64,000 nucleotides of DNA from NCBI RefSeq assembly GCF_002803155.1, contig NZ_NNBP01000001.1, forward strand, positions 620,001-684,000. Direction: 5' to 3'. Position 1 is the stretch's first letter. The number at the start of each line of letters is the position of its first letter. The position numbers were made by a program, and so were the translations under genes. The notes beneath the pieces were generated by a model. That model was not told the origin of the DNA. It saw only the letters and a program-made list of their open reading frames with translations, and did not search any database. Positions 18,415 to 26,276 of this stretch are shown here, in pieces. The stretch comes from Streptomyces sp. CB02959 (GTDB taxonomy: Bacteria; Actinomycetota; Actinomycetes; Streptomycetales; Streptomycetaceae).

Positions 18415-19366
18415 GCGGTGGCGCTCCTCTCCCGGCGGATCCGCCGCGCGCCCGTGGTGCCGATCCGCAGCCGGGACCGCTCCCGCGGGTCGAGCGCGGC
18501 GCGGACCGCGTCCCCGAGGACGGTCAGCGCGAGGACCGTGACGAAGAGGAACGCGGCGGGCAGCAGGACGTACAGCGGATCGGCGCGGAACCACGTGGTG
18601 GCCGTGGAGAGCATCTGCCCCCACGAGGAGGTGGGCGGTTTGACGCCGATGCCCAGGAAGGACAGCGACGCCTCGACCACGATGTTCGTCGGGACCAGCA
18701 GCGCCGCGTAGGTGATCACCGGGGCGGCGAGCGCGGGCAGGAGCTCCCGGCGAGGAGCTCCCGGCGGGCCACCCGCCAGGGCCCGGCCCCGCCGAGCCGG
18801 GCGGCGGCCACGTGGTCCAGCTTCTTCAGCGAGAGGGTCTGGGCGCGCACGATGCGGGAGGTGCCGCCCCAGTTGAGCAGCCCGATGACGACGACCAGCA
18901 GCAGCGGCCGGGGGAAACCGGCCGGTACGACCGAGGTCAGGGCCACCCCGCAGACCAGCATCGGCAGCGCCACCAGGACGTCGGTGAGGCGGGACAGCAC
19001 GGTGTCGGCGAACCGGCCGCCGAGTCCGGCGGCCAGCCCGACGGCCACCCCGATGAGCACCTGGACGACGGTGGCGCCCAGCGCGACCAGCAGGGAGATC
19101 CGGGCGCCGTATAGCAGCCGGGCGAACAGGTCCCGGCCGGTGCCCGGTTCGACGCCCAGCCAGTGGTCGCCGCTGATCCCGCCGTACGGGCCGAGCGGCA
19201 CCCCGCCGCGGGCCGAGTCGATCAGGTCGTCGTGGTACGTCGTGGGGTCCTGGCCCTCCAGGGCCGCCAGCAGCGGGGCGGCGAGGGCGAGCAGGGCGAG
19301 CGCCGCGAGGACGGCGGCGGCCGCCGCGGCACCCGGCCGGTCCCGCAACCGCCGCCATACACCCAC
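18411..19366 (-). pseudogene. ABC transporter permease (DppC type), frameshifted by 14-bp duplication
   Basis: The 5' frame from GTG 19366 encodes the DppC N-terminus, first helices and EAA loop (LSLKKLDHVAAARLGGAGPW) but ends at a stop at 18716, giving about 216 aa. The 3' part of the family (PVITYAALLVPTNIVVEASL, SFLGIGVKPPTSSWG, C-terminal helix) continues in another frame to the stop at 18411. The switch point is a perfect 14-bp tandem duplication at 18739-18766; removing one copy restores one frame (RRELLPALAAPVITY). As written the gene cannot make a full permease, so the importer is probably inactive unless the duplication is reversible, bypassed by frameshifting, or an assembly error. 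Confidence 0.9.
18739..18766. repeat. perfect 14-bp tandem duplication (aggagctcccggcg x2)
   Basis: 18739-18752 and 18753-18766 are identical. The unit length is not a multiple of three, so the extra copy shifts the permease frame. Confidence 0.97.
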
Positions 19367-19380
19367 TTCTTGACGGTTCG

Positions 19381-21120
19381 TCAGTTGACCGAGACCTGCG
19401 AGATGTCGAGGACGCCGTCCCAGTCGCTGATCACGACGTCCTTGATGTCCTTGCCGTAGAGCCGCTTGTAGACCGGGTGGAAGAGCGGCACGGACACCGC
19501 CTGCCGGCCGATGGTGCGGTCCAGGGCGCCCCACCGCTTCGCCGCCGCGGTCAGGTCGGTCAGCTTGTTGATCTCGTCGATCTCGTGGTTGACCGCCGGG
19601 TCGTCGAGCTGGGCGTGGTTGAAGTTGTAGGCGTCCTTGACGATCTGCCGGCCGTCGAAGATCGGCGCGAGGAACGGGCCGCCGGACGGCCAGTCGGCAC
19701 CCCAGCCGCCGATGAACAGGCCCGGCTCGTCCGTGACGCTGTGGACCTTTTCCTTGTAGGAGTTGTCCTCAAGACCGGCCAGTTTGACGGTGATTCCGGC
19801 TTTCTTGAGGGATTCCTGGACGGCGGTGGCGACTTCCGGACTGGTCGCGAAGTTCTTGGCGGTGGAGTGGGTGAGGGTGATTGTCAGCCCGTTGTCGTAG
19901 CCGGCTTCCTTGAGGAGTTCCCGGGCCTTCTCCGGATTTCCGGTCCGCCCGGCCGGGAAGGGGTCGTACGGGGTGTAGCCGAAGGATTTCTGGTTCGGCA
20001 GGAAGGTGGTGGCGGGTTCGGCGAGCGAGGAGCCGCCGGCCGCGTTGACCACGCTCTGCCGGTTGACCGCGTAGGCGATGGCCTGCCGCACCTTCGGATT
20101 GTCGAAGGGCTTCACCTTCGGGTTGAAGGCGAGGTAGTTGGTGTAGCCGAAGTGGCCGGTGCCGACCCGCTTCTTCAGCTCCGGGTCGCCCGCGATCTGG
20201 GCGAGTTCCGCGGGTCCGAGGTTGGTGTCGGTGGTGACCGCGGCGGCGTCGGCGCCCGATCCGGTCGACAGCCGCTGGTTGATGACCGCGGGGTCGAGCC
20301 CGGATTTCACGTCGATGGTGTCGGGATAGGCGTGCCGCTGGTCGTCGGTCTTCTCCGACCAGTTCTCATTGCGCTTGAGAACGAGGTGTTCGCCGTCCCC
20401 GGTGTTCGACACGACCTTGTACGGCCCCGAGGAGACCGGATGCTCCTCGTATTTCGTGCCGGTGTCCTTGCCGCGCGGCACCGGCGCGAACTGGGTCTGC
20501 GTGGCCAGCAGCGGGAATTCCCCTTCCGGCTTGCGCAGGTGGAAGACCAGGGTCTTGTCGTCCGGGGTCTCGATGGATCTCAGCCCGGATTTGGAGGTGT
20601 CCTTGTACGGGCCTTCATAGGTGTCGCCGCCGACCAGCCAGTCCCGCAGATAGGGCGCGCCGCCGGAGAGTTCGGGGGCGAAGGAGCGCTCGATGCCGTA
20701 TTTGACGTCGGCGCTGGTGATCGGGGTGCCATCCTCGAACTTCAGGCCGTCCTTGAGGGTGTAGGTCCACACCGTGGCGTCCTTGCCGGGCCGTCCGGTG
20801 TCGGTGGCGAGGTCCGGGACGACCTTGGTGCCGGCCGCGCCGTCGGCCCGCTTGCGGGTGGTCAGGGTACGGAAGACCAGGGTGGGCACCTTGCCGCCGC
20901 CGGAGGTGTAGAGCCGGGCCGGGTCGAAGTTGGTCTGCGGCTCGGAGTTGAGGACGGTCAGCGTGCCGCCCTTCGCGGGCGCGGCGTGTGCCCCGCCGTC
21001 CGCGCCGGCGTCCTTGGGGCCGCAGGCCGCCGCGCCCCCGGCGAGGACGGCTGCGACCACGGCGGCGGCCACCCGGTTCGCGGTGCGGGACGGGTGGCGG
21101 GAGGGGACCTGCTCGGCCAT
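19381..21120 (-). CDS. ABC transporter substrate-binding lipoprotein (SBP family 5)
   Basis: 579-aa extracytoplasmic solute receptor for a peptide-type importer. Signal peptide with hydrophobic core AAAVVAAVLAGGAAAC and lipidation Cys near residue 33. Family-5 features: GGTLTVLNSEPQTNFDPARLY, TYTLKDGLKFEDGTPITSADVKYGIERSF, DNPKVRQAIAYAVNR, GNPEKARELLKEAGY. ATG 21120 has AAAGG about 10 nt upstream. First structural gene of the operon, 14 bp before the permease frame. Preceded by a possible leader peptide and hairpin. The ligand is unknown; family members bind peptides, nickel chelates or sugars. Confidence 0.93.
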   Translation of the reverse strand: MAEQVPSRHPSRTANRVAAAVVAAVLAGGAAACGPKDAGADGGAHAAPAKGGTLTVLNSEPQTNFDPARLYTSGGGKVPTLVFRTLTTRKRADGAAGTKVVPDLATDTGRPGKDATVWTYTLKDGLKFEDGTPITSADVKYGIERSFAPELSGGAPYLRDWLVGGDTYEGPYKDTSKSGLRSIETPDDKTLVFHLRKPEGEFPLLATQTQFAPVPRGKDTGTKYEEHPVSSGPYKVVSNTGDGEHLVLKRNENWSEKTDDQRHAYPDTIDVKSGLDPAVINQRLSTGSGADAAAVTTDTNLGPAELAQIAGDPELKKRVGTGHFGYTNYLAFNPKVKPFDNPKVRQAIAYAVNRQSVVNAAGGSSLAEPATTFLPNQKSFGYTPYDPFPAGRTGNPEKARELLKEAGYDNGLTITLTHSTAKNFATSPEVATAVQESLKKAGITVKLAGLEDNSYKEKVHSVTDEPGLFIGGWGADWPSGGPFLAPIFDGRQIVKDAYNFNHAQLDDPAVNHEIDEINKLTDLTAAAKRWGALDRTIGRQAVSVPLFHPVYKRLYGKDIKDVVISDWDGVLDISQVSVN

Positions 21121-21255
21121 GGGAGAGGTGCCTTTCACGGCAGGAGGCATCCGCACGGGACGGCAGGAGGGCGCGGTGGCGCGCGAGGCCGCCCCTGCGG
21201 ACACGTCAACGGAGTGGAATCACAACGGAGTTGCGTGGCGACGCGGGGGAAACGC

Positions 21256-21293
21256 CCCGGTCCGGGAGGCATCCGTGCCTCGACGGGACCGGG
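21256..21293 (-). promoter_or_regulatory. candidate attenuator hairpin
   Basis: Two stacked stems. CCCGGTCC (21256-21263) pairs with GGACCGGG (21286-21293), enclosing GAGGCA (21266-21271) with TGCCTC (21276-21281). It begins about 6 nt after the leader-peptide stop on the minus strand and lies 136 nt before the lipoprotein start. The position fits a transcription attenuator, although no T-run follows. Confidence 0.6.
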
Positions 21294-21299
21294 CGGGCC

Positions 21300-21392
21300 T
21301 CAGCGACAGTCGATGTCGGCCACGCTCTGCACGGACACGCCGATCAGCGCCAGCTGGAGAGCGGCGCGGTCGGTGGCGTGGCGGTGCGGCAT
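21300..21392 (-). CDS. candidate regulatory leader peptide
   Basis: 30-aa frame beginning MPHRHATDRAALQL and ending SVADIDCR, directly followed by the hairpin at 21256-21293 and then the ABC transporter operon. The penultimate codon is Cys (TGT, the minor Cys codon in this GC-rich genome), so ribosome stalling could respond to cysteine or charged tRNA-Cys. No clear Shine-Dalgarno precedes ATG 21392. Streptomyces have many short leader ORFs of this architecture. Support is architectural, not homology-proven. Confidence 0.5.
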   Translation of the reverse strand: MPHRHATDRAALQLALIGVSVQSVADIDCR

Positions 21393-21431
21393 GCGCTGAT
21401 GATGGAACGGAGGTTCGGTTCCTGGCAAGGC

Positions 21432-21458
21432 GTCTCGGAGTGCGAGACGAGGTGTCTC
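21432..21458. promoter_or_regulatory. three phased GTCTC half-sites
   Basis: GTCTCG (21432-21437), CGAGAC (21443-21448) and GTCTC (21454-21458) alternate in orientation about 11 bp apart, roughly one helical turn. They lie 40-66 bp upstream of the leader start, where an operator would be expected. Confidence 0.45.
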
Positions 21459-21540
21459 ACGCCTGCCCGCCGAAACGCCCCGTTCCCGCCCACCGAAACG
21501 CCCCACACCCACCCGACGAGGCGTCACACCCCGGCCCGAA

Positions 21541-21600
21541 CAGGCGCCTCACGCACGACCAGGCACCTCACGCCCGACCGGCATCCCACGCCCGCCGGGT
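21541..21600. repeat. degenerate 19-bp tandem repeats
   Basis: 21541-21559 and 21560-21578 differ at two bases; a third, more diverged unit follows to about 21597. The core is cctcacgc followed by cgac. Further upstream, ccgaaacgcccc occurs twice (about 21470 and 21492). Confidence 0.6.
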
Positions 21601-21605
21601 GCGGC

Positions 21606-22922
21606 TCACTGCCCCGTCGGGTACGGCCAGGAGTTGGGCCGGCAGGTCGCCCCGTCCGTGGTCAGGAACTTCGTCTGCTGCATCATCACCGGGGCGAGCG
21701 CGCCCGACCGCGAGCAGGCCTCGTGGTTGTGCCCGAGCCGGTGCCCGACCTCGTGGTTGATCAGCATCTGCCGGTAGGCCAGCATCTTGTCGGGGCCGTA
21801 GGTCTTGGCGCCCTGCGCCCACCGGTAGGCGTTGATCATCACGCGCTCGGTGGCCGCCGAGTCGCAGGAGACGTTGTCCTCGGTGGTGTCCAGGCCGGAC
21901 TTGGCACACCACGCCGCGGTGGTCCCGGGGCTCGCCAACGAGATCACGAAGTCCGCGTCGCCGGACCCCACCCGCTGGAAGGTCCGCTGCCCGCCGTGCG
22001 CCCAACTCCGGTCGTCGTTGAGGGTCTTGTGCACCGCCTCGGCGAACAGCCCGCCGTCCAGCGGCAGTCCCTCCTCGACGTCCACCCGGTAGCGCAGCAC
22101 CTTGCCGTGGCCGGGCGCCCCGGCGTCGCCGCCGACCGGCCGGAACCGGCCGCTGGCGGTCAGCTTCGGGTCCAGCGGGAAGACCTGCGCCATCAAGGTG
22201 GCGTAGTCGGCGGGTTTGGCGTCCTGACCGGCCCGCACCTCGGAGCGCGACGCCTGGTCGGTGCCGCCGTCGGTCCGGTCGTCACCACTGCGGGCCTGCG
22301 CCCCGCCGTCGTCCCGGTGCTGGTCGGCGACCTGGCCCGCGATGACGACGGCGAGCGCGGTGGTCACCGCCGCGGCCGCCGCACCGGTGATCGTCCGCAC
22401 CTTGGTCCCCTTCCGGGCCGTGCGCGCCGCACCCTCGGGCCCGGCGGCCTCCTCGACCTCGGTCCCGATCGCGTCGCCACCGCCCCGACCGGCGGCCGGA
22501 GCGGCGAACACCGCGCCGGACGCACCGCCAAAAGCCCCGTCCACGAAGGCCGCGGGCCCCTCGTCCGGGAGGCCCGCGGGGAAGTCGGCGGCCGCGGGGC
22601 CCCGCACGCCCGGCCGGCCCGGCCCGCCGAACGCCTCCAGATACTCCCGCCGCGGCCCCGGCCCACCGCCCGGCGCCATCACCGGCGCGCCGAACACCGG
22701 CGTACCGGCCGCGGGCGTACCGAAGGGCGGCGTACCGGAAGGGCGCCCGTCGGGCTCGGCGGCCCGCGGCCGGGGGATCCTCGGCGCGGGCGGAGCACCC
22801 GGTGCGTACGCGGAGGCGCCGGGGGCGCCCGGCTCGGGGAACGCGCCCCAGCCGCCGCCCGGCTCGTGCTGCTCGGGATGGCCGCCGCGGACCGTCCCGC
22901 CGCCCTCCGGGGGGCCGGTCAT
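21606..22922 (-). CDS. DUF3152 membrane-anchored protein with metzincin-like zinc motif
   Basis: 438 aa. A long Pro/Gly/Ala-rich cytoplasmic region (1-170), one membrane helix (about 177-200, TITGAAAAAVTTALAVVIAG), and an extracellular domain. That domain contains HEVGHRLGHNH (about 390-400), which fits the metzincin zinc site HExxHxxGxxH, followed by APVMMQQ in the position of a Met-turn. Four cysteines (AWC, NVSC, HEAC, ATC) could form two disulfides. I chose ATG 22922; the frame stays open to 23096 but would overlap the next gene. Probably an extracytoplasmic metalloprotease or relic. The family is annotated only as a domain of unknown function. The mycobacterial counterpart, from memory, is Rv3207c. 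Confidence 0.85.
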   Translation of the reverse strand: MTGPPEGGGTVRGGHPEQHEPGGGWGAFPEPGAPGASAYAPGAPPAPRIPRPRAAEPDGRPSGTPPFGTPAAGTPVFGAPVMAPGGGPGPRREYLEAFGGPGRPGVRGPAAADFPAGLPDEGPAAFVDGAFGGASGAVFAAPAAGRGGGDAIGTEVEEAAGPEGAARTARKGTKVRTITGAAAAAVTTALAVVIAGQVADQHRDDGGAQARSGDDRTDGGTDQASRSEVRAGQDAKPADYATLMAQVFPLDPKLTASGRFRPVGGDAGAPGHGKVLRYRVDVEEGLPLDGGLFAEAVHKTLNDDRSWAHGGQRTFQRVGSGDADFVISLASPGTTAAWCAKSGLDTTEDNVSCDSAATERVMINAYRWAQGAKTYGPDKMLAYRQMLINHEVGHRLGHNHEACSRSGALAPVMMQQTKFLTTDGATCRPNSWPYPTGQ

Positions 22923-23034
22923 CCGGCGGCGGCGCCCCGTCCCCGGGGTGTGCGGCGTACCGCCGGCGGTCTCGGCTGCGTCACCGGACGGGCGCTGCGG
23001 CCCGCCCCGGCGGCTGTGTCGTCCCACCGGCCCG

Positions 23035-24096
23035 TCAGCTCCCGCCCACAGCGGACTGCGCGGCATCGGCCGCCCGGGGCGCGCCGGTGCCCGCACCTGG
23101 GGTTCCGGACCCGTCCGCGGCGGAGTCCACCAGGTCGCGGACGGCCCGTGCCACCGCCTCGGGGTACTCCATCATCGCCACGTGTCCCGCCTCCGGAAGT
23201 GTCAGCAGCCGCGAGCCGCGGAACGCCGCGGCCGCCCGCCGCGCCATCCGGATGGAGACCAGGCGGTCGCGTCCACCGTAGACGAGGAGGGTGGGTGCCA
23301 GGACCCGTTCGGCCTGACGCCACAGCCCGTGCTGGCCGCCGAGCGTGTAGGCGTTGACCACCCCGCGCGCCGAACGCTCCATCACCTCCCAGAAATAAGG
23401 GAGTTCGAGCCGCCGTGCGTACTCCTCGACCGCGGAGGCGAGGCCCTCGGGGGTGACCCGGGCCGGATCGCCGTAGCAGAGCGCCAACACTTCGCGGGTG
23501 CGCTGCTCGGGCGTCCATTCGCGGGTGAGCCGGCCGAACAGCCGGGCCACGCCGGGGACCGCGAGCAGCGCGGTGGGCACCGCCGTCCGCTGCGGCCGGA
23601 GTTCGGGCAGCGCGGGCGAGATCAGGGTGAGGGTGCGGATCAGATCGGGGCGCAGCGCGGCGACCCGGGTCGCCGCCGCGCCGCCCATGGAGTTGCCGAT
23701 GAGGTGGACGGGGCCGCGCTCGGCCGCGTCGAGGTGGCGGATGACCGCGCGGGCCTGCGCGGAGACCGAGTAGTTGCCGTCGTCCGGCGGCGGCGACTCG
23801 CCGAAGCCGGGGAGGTCGATCGCCTCGCCGGCCAGCCGGTCGGCGAGCAGCGGCATCAGGGCCGACCAGTTCCGGGACGAGCCGCCCAGGCCGTGGACGT
23901 AGAGGGCGGGTTCGCGGTCCCGGCCGGCGGCACCGGCCGGCTCGCCCGGGGTCCGGACGGCCATCGTCAGCCGCGGCGGCGACGCCAGCGACACCCACTC
24001 GACCGCCTCGTCCACGGCGCCCGGGGCACCAGGTCCGGCCGGCGGCACCGGGAAGGCGGCGGCTGTCGCGGTGTCCGGCGACTCGGTCGAAGACAT
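23035..24096 (-). CDS. alpha/beta hydrolase
   Basis: 353-aa hydrolase. Oxyanion motif YVHGLGGSSRNW, nucleophile elbow GNSMGG (Ser), acid in VYGGRDRLVSI (Asp) and histidine in PEAGHVAMMEYPE form the full catalytic triad. Residues 1-45 and the C-terminal 35 are Ala/Pro-rich tails. Followed 112 bp later by the DUF3152 gene on the same strand. Mycobacteria keep a lipase (LipV) in this region, so an esterase/lipase role is plausible. Substrate unknown. Confidence 0.9.
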   Translation of the reverse strand: MSSTESPDTATAAAFPVPPAGPGAPGAVDEAVEWVSLASPPRLTMAVRTPGEPAGAAGRDREPALYVHGLGGSSRNWSALMPLLADRLAGEAIDLPGFGESPPPDDGNYSVSAQARAVIRHLDAAERGPVHLIGNSMGGAAATRVAALRPDLIRTLTLISPALPELRPQRTAVPTALLAVPGVARLFGRLTREWTPEQRTREVLALCYGDPARVTPEGLASAVEEYARRLELPYFWEVMERSARGVVNAYTLGGQHGLWRQAERVLAPTLLVYGGRDRLVSIRMARRAAAAFRGSRLLTLPEAGHVAMMEYPEAVARAVRDLVDSAADGSGTPGAGTGAPRAADAAQSAVGGS

Positions 24097-24130
24097 GCCG
24101 TCGATGTTACGAGACGATCACGCCCCCGAT

Positions 24131-24150
24131 TGTGTGTTCGCGGTCACACA
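24131..24150. promoter_or_regulatory. dyad TGTGTG-N8-CACACA in divergent promoter region
   Basis: Perfect 6-bp arms (24131-24136, 24145-24150) between the divergent hydrolase and small acidic protein genes. Could be an operator, for example of the nearby TetR protein. No experimental link is visible. Confidence 0.35.
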
Positions 24151-24245
24151 CCGCATCGCGCCGGCGCAACCGCTCTCCTAGGCTCGTATCTAGGGCGGCC
24201 ACCCGCGGACCACGGCCCCCGCACGCACCGGACTAGGGAGCCACC

Positions 24246-24470
24246 ATGCACGTCGACCCGACAGATCCCGACACCTTCGAGGAAGCGGCGAACGGCCCGG
24301 CCCTCGCCCAGATCGACGTGGAGGCACCGGAGGCCGACGCCGCCGAGCAGCACGCCGAGCTCGCACCGCAGCGCGACGAGACCATGACCGGCAGCGAGTT
24401 CTCCGCGAACGAGGCGGACCGCGCCGAGCAGGCCCGGGTCGTCGAGCTCAACGAAGACGAATACCGATGA
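24246..24470 (+). CDS. small acidic protein of unknown function
   Basis: 74 aa, strongly acidic (many Glu/Asp), no membrane segment and almost no aromatic residues, so probably disordered. ATG 24246 has GGGAG about 5 nt upstream. It lies between a divergent hydrolase and the co-directional TetR gene. No recognised family. Confidence 0.8.
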   Translation: MHVDPTDPDTFEEAANGPALAQIDVEAPEADAAEQHAELAPQRDETMTGSEFSANEADRAEQARVVELNEDEYR

Positions 24471-24618
24471 CCTGGGGCCTTATGTCGGCTTCGGGGAGTG
24501 GCGCCGGGCAGAATTTCTCCCCCCGGACCGCACACAGCCCCGTTACCCAAAAGTACGATGACGGCCGCGGTGCACCACCTTGTACGGACCGCAAACGGAA
24601 CGATTTCTGGGAGGCAGC

Positions 24619-25260
24619 GTGAGCGCCATCGAGCAGACCGAGGCGGCACGCCCGCGGGGCACGCGCCTGCCACGCCGAGCCCGGCGCAACCAGCTCCTGG
24701 GCGCGGCCCAGGAAGTGTTCGTCGCGCAGGGCTACCACGCGGCCGCGATGGACGACATCGCCGAGCGGGCCGGCGTCAGCAAGCCGGTGCTCTACCAGCA
24801 CTTCCCCGGCAAGCTGGAGCTCTACCTGGCACTGCTGGACCAGCACTGCGAGGCCCTGCTGCACTCGGTGCGCACGGCCCTGGCGTCGACCAGCGACAAC
24901 AAGCAGCGGGTGGCCGCCACGATGGACGCCTACTTCGCGTACGTGGAGGACCCGGGCGGCGCCTTCCGGCTGGTCTTCGAGTCGGACCTGACCAACGAGC
25001 CGGCCGTCCGCGAGCGGGTGGACAAGGTGTCCCTGGAGTGCGCCGAGGCGATCAGCGCGGTGATCGCCGAGGACACCGGGCTGTCGCGGGACGAGTCGAT
25101 GCTGCTGGCCGTGGGCCTGGGCGGGGTGTCCCAGGTGGTGGCGCGGTACTGGCTGTCCTCCGAGAGCCAGGTGCCGCGGGAGACCGCGGTGCAGCTGCTG
25201 ACCTCGCTCGCCTGGAAGGGCATCGCCGGATTCCCGCTGCACGGCACCGACACACACTGA
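24619..25260 (+). CDS. TetR/AcrR-family transcriptional regulator
   Basis: 213 aa. The N-terminal helix-turn-helix is canonical: RRNQLLGAAQEVFVAQGYHAAAMDDIAERAGVSKPVLYQHFPGKLELYLALL (about residues 20-70). The C-terminal ligand/dimer domain includes FRLVFESDLTNEPAVRERV. GTG 24619 (MSAIEQTEAA) follows GGGAGG at ideal spacing. The position beside DUF3107 and the DEAD-box helicase parallels Rv3208 in M. tuberculosis (from memory). Ligand and targets unknown. Confidence 0.93.
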   Translation: MSAIEQTEAARPRGTRLPRRARRNQLLGAAQEVFVAQGYHAAAMDDIAERAGVSKPVLYQHFPGKLELYLALLDQHCEALLHSVRTALASTSDNKQRVAATMDAYFAYVEDPGGAFRLVFESDLTNEPAVRERVDKVSLECAEAISAVIAEDTGLSRDESMLLAVGLGGVSQVVARYWLSSESQVPRETAVQLLTSLAWKGIAGFPLHGTDTH

Positions 25261-25349
25261 CCGTGTTCGCTGCTGGCGTGGTCGGCGACGTCCTGTGCGT
25301 CCCCGTACCGGGCTAATGTGTGCTGCGTACCGCGCGGCTGGCCGCGCAC

Positions 25350-25380
25350 CCTCCCCCGGCTGACGCTCGGGGGACCCCCA
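25350..25380. repeat. interspersed GC-rich palindromic element, copy 1
   Basis: An inverted repeat of the form ctcccccggc - gctcggggg followed by acccccа-type sequence lies in the gap before DUF3107. Related copies occur at 26151-26182 and 30433-30461. Confidence 0.6.
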
Positions 25381-25402
25381 GACCGTCGGAGGGACAGTAG
25401 CC

Positions 25403-25630
25403 GTGGAGGTCAAGATCGGCGTGCAGCACGCGCCGCGCGAGATCGTTCTGGAGAGCGGGCAGTCTGCCGAGGAGGTCGAGCGCGCGGTGAGCGACGCCCT
25501 GACCGGCAAGGCGGAGCTGCTGAGCCTGGTGGACGATCACGGCCGCAAGGTCTTCGTCGCGGCCGACCGGGTGGCCTACGTGGAGCTCGGCGAGCCGACC
25601 GCCCGCAAGGTCGGCTTCGGCGCGCCCTGA
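25403..25630 (+). CDS. DUF3107 family protein
   Basis: 75-aa conserved actinobacterial protein: MEVKIGVQHAPREIVLES at the start, then a central VSDALTGKAELLSLVDDHGRKVFV and C-terminal ARKVGFGAP. GTG 25403 follows GGAGGG. Its mycobacterial counterpart is TB9.4/Rv3208A, next to the same TetR gene. A small alpha/beta fold is likely; biochemical role unknown. Confidence 0.92.
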   Translation: MEVKIGVQHAPREIVLESGQSAEEVERAVSDALTGKAELLSLVDDHGRKVFVAADRVAYVELGEPTARKVGFGAP

Positions 25631-25671
25631 GCGGCGGGACCACGCCGGCGCCGAGGCGCCGTCACTGACGC

Positions 25672-25712
25672 AGGGCGGCGGCCCGGAGAGCCACTCTCCG
25701 GGCCGCCGCCCT
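25672..25712 (+). terminator. strong hairpin terminator after DUF3107
   Basis: Perfect 19-bp stem (25672-25690 with 25694-25712) and a 3-nt loop. Confidence 0.9.
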
Positions 25713-25902
25713 GTGTCGTCCCCGCTGCCGGGTGCGGCCCGGGAATCCGCCTCCGAAATCCCTTGCCCGATGGCCGGACGGAGGCGCACGCTGACCGGAC
25801 AAGCGGGCCCCGGCCGGAGGGTTGTCTCCGGCGGCCCCTGGGTACGACCGCCTACGACCGATTTGTTCGTCCGATCGGCCTCGTCACGCGGGAGGGAACA
25901 GC

Positions 25903-26223
25903 ATGATCTGGGAAGCGCTCGGCGCCGTGATCGTCGGATTCGCCATCGCCCTGTCCGCGCGGCGATGGCTGCCCGAGCGGTTCCCCGACCGCGTCCTGAC
26001 GCTGGCCACCGGGCCGGTCGCGGCGCTGCTCGGCGCGCTGCTGACCCGGTCGATCCTGGGGCCCGGCCACCCGGTCCAGGTGATGGTCGCCGCGTTCGCC
26101 GTGGGCGCCGCGCTGCTGTCGGTCCTGGTGCGCCCGCCGCGCCGCCGGCCCCTCCCCCGGCTGTCGCCGGGAGGTGCCCCCAGCCCGGCCGCCCCGCTGA
26201 AGGGCCACCGGACGGCCTGCTGA
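25903..26223 (+). CDS. small two-to-three-span membrane protein
   Basis: 106 aa. Hydrophobic helices at about 3-19 (WEALGAVIVGFAIALSA), 37-55 and 62-82, then a Pro/Arg-rich tail. ATG 25903 follows GGGAGG at good spacing. The tail (PLPRLSPGGAPSPAAP) is encoded by a copy of the interspersed palindromic element at 26151-26182, so the native C-terminus may have been extended by its insertion. No function recognised. Confidence 0.75.
   Translation: MIWEALGAVIVGFAIALSARRWLPERFPDRVLTLATGPVAALLGALLTRSILGPGHPVQVMVAAFAVGAALLSVLVRPPRRRPLPRLSPGGAPSPAAPLKGHRTAC
26151..26182. repeat. interspersed GC-rich palindromic element, copy 2 (in coding sequence)
   Basis: cctcccccggct - cgccgggagg followed by tgccccca, near-identical to copy 1 and inside the 3' end of the small membrane-protein gene. 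Confidence 0.6.
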
Positions 26224-26276
26224 CCGTCCGGCGCCCCGTTCGAGGCCGGTGCGGAACGCACCCCGCCCCGGTGCCG

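Larger units (their letters stand above)
21121..21605. other. intergenic control region of the ABC operon
   Basis: 485 bp with no long gene, dense in structure: a candidate leader peptide (21300-21392), a large hairpin after its stop (21256-21293), GTCTC half-sites (21432-21458) and degenerate tandem repeats (21541-21600). Confidence 0.7.
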
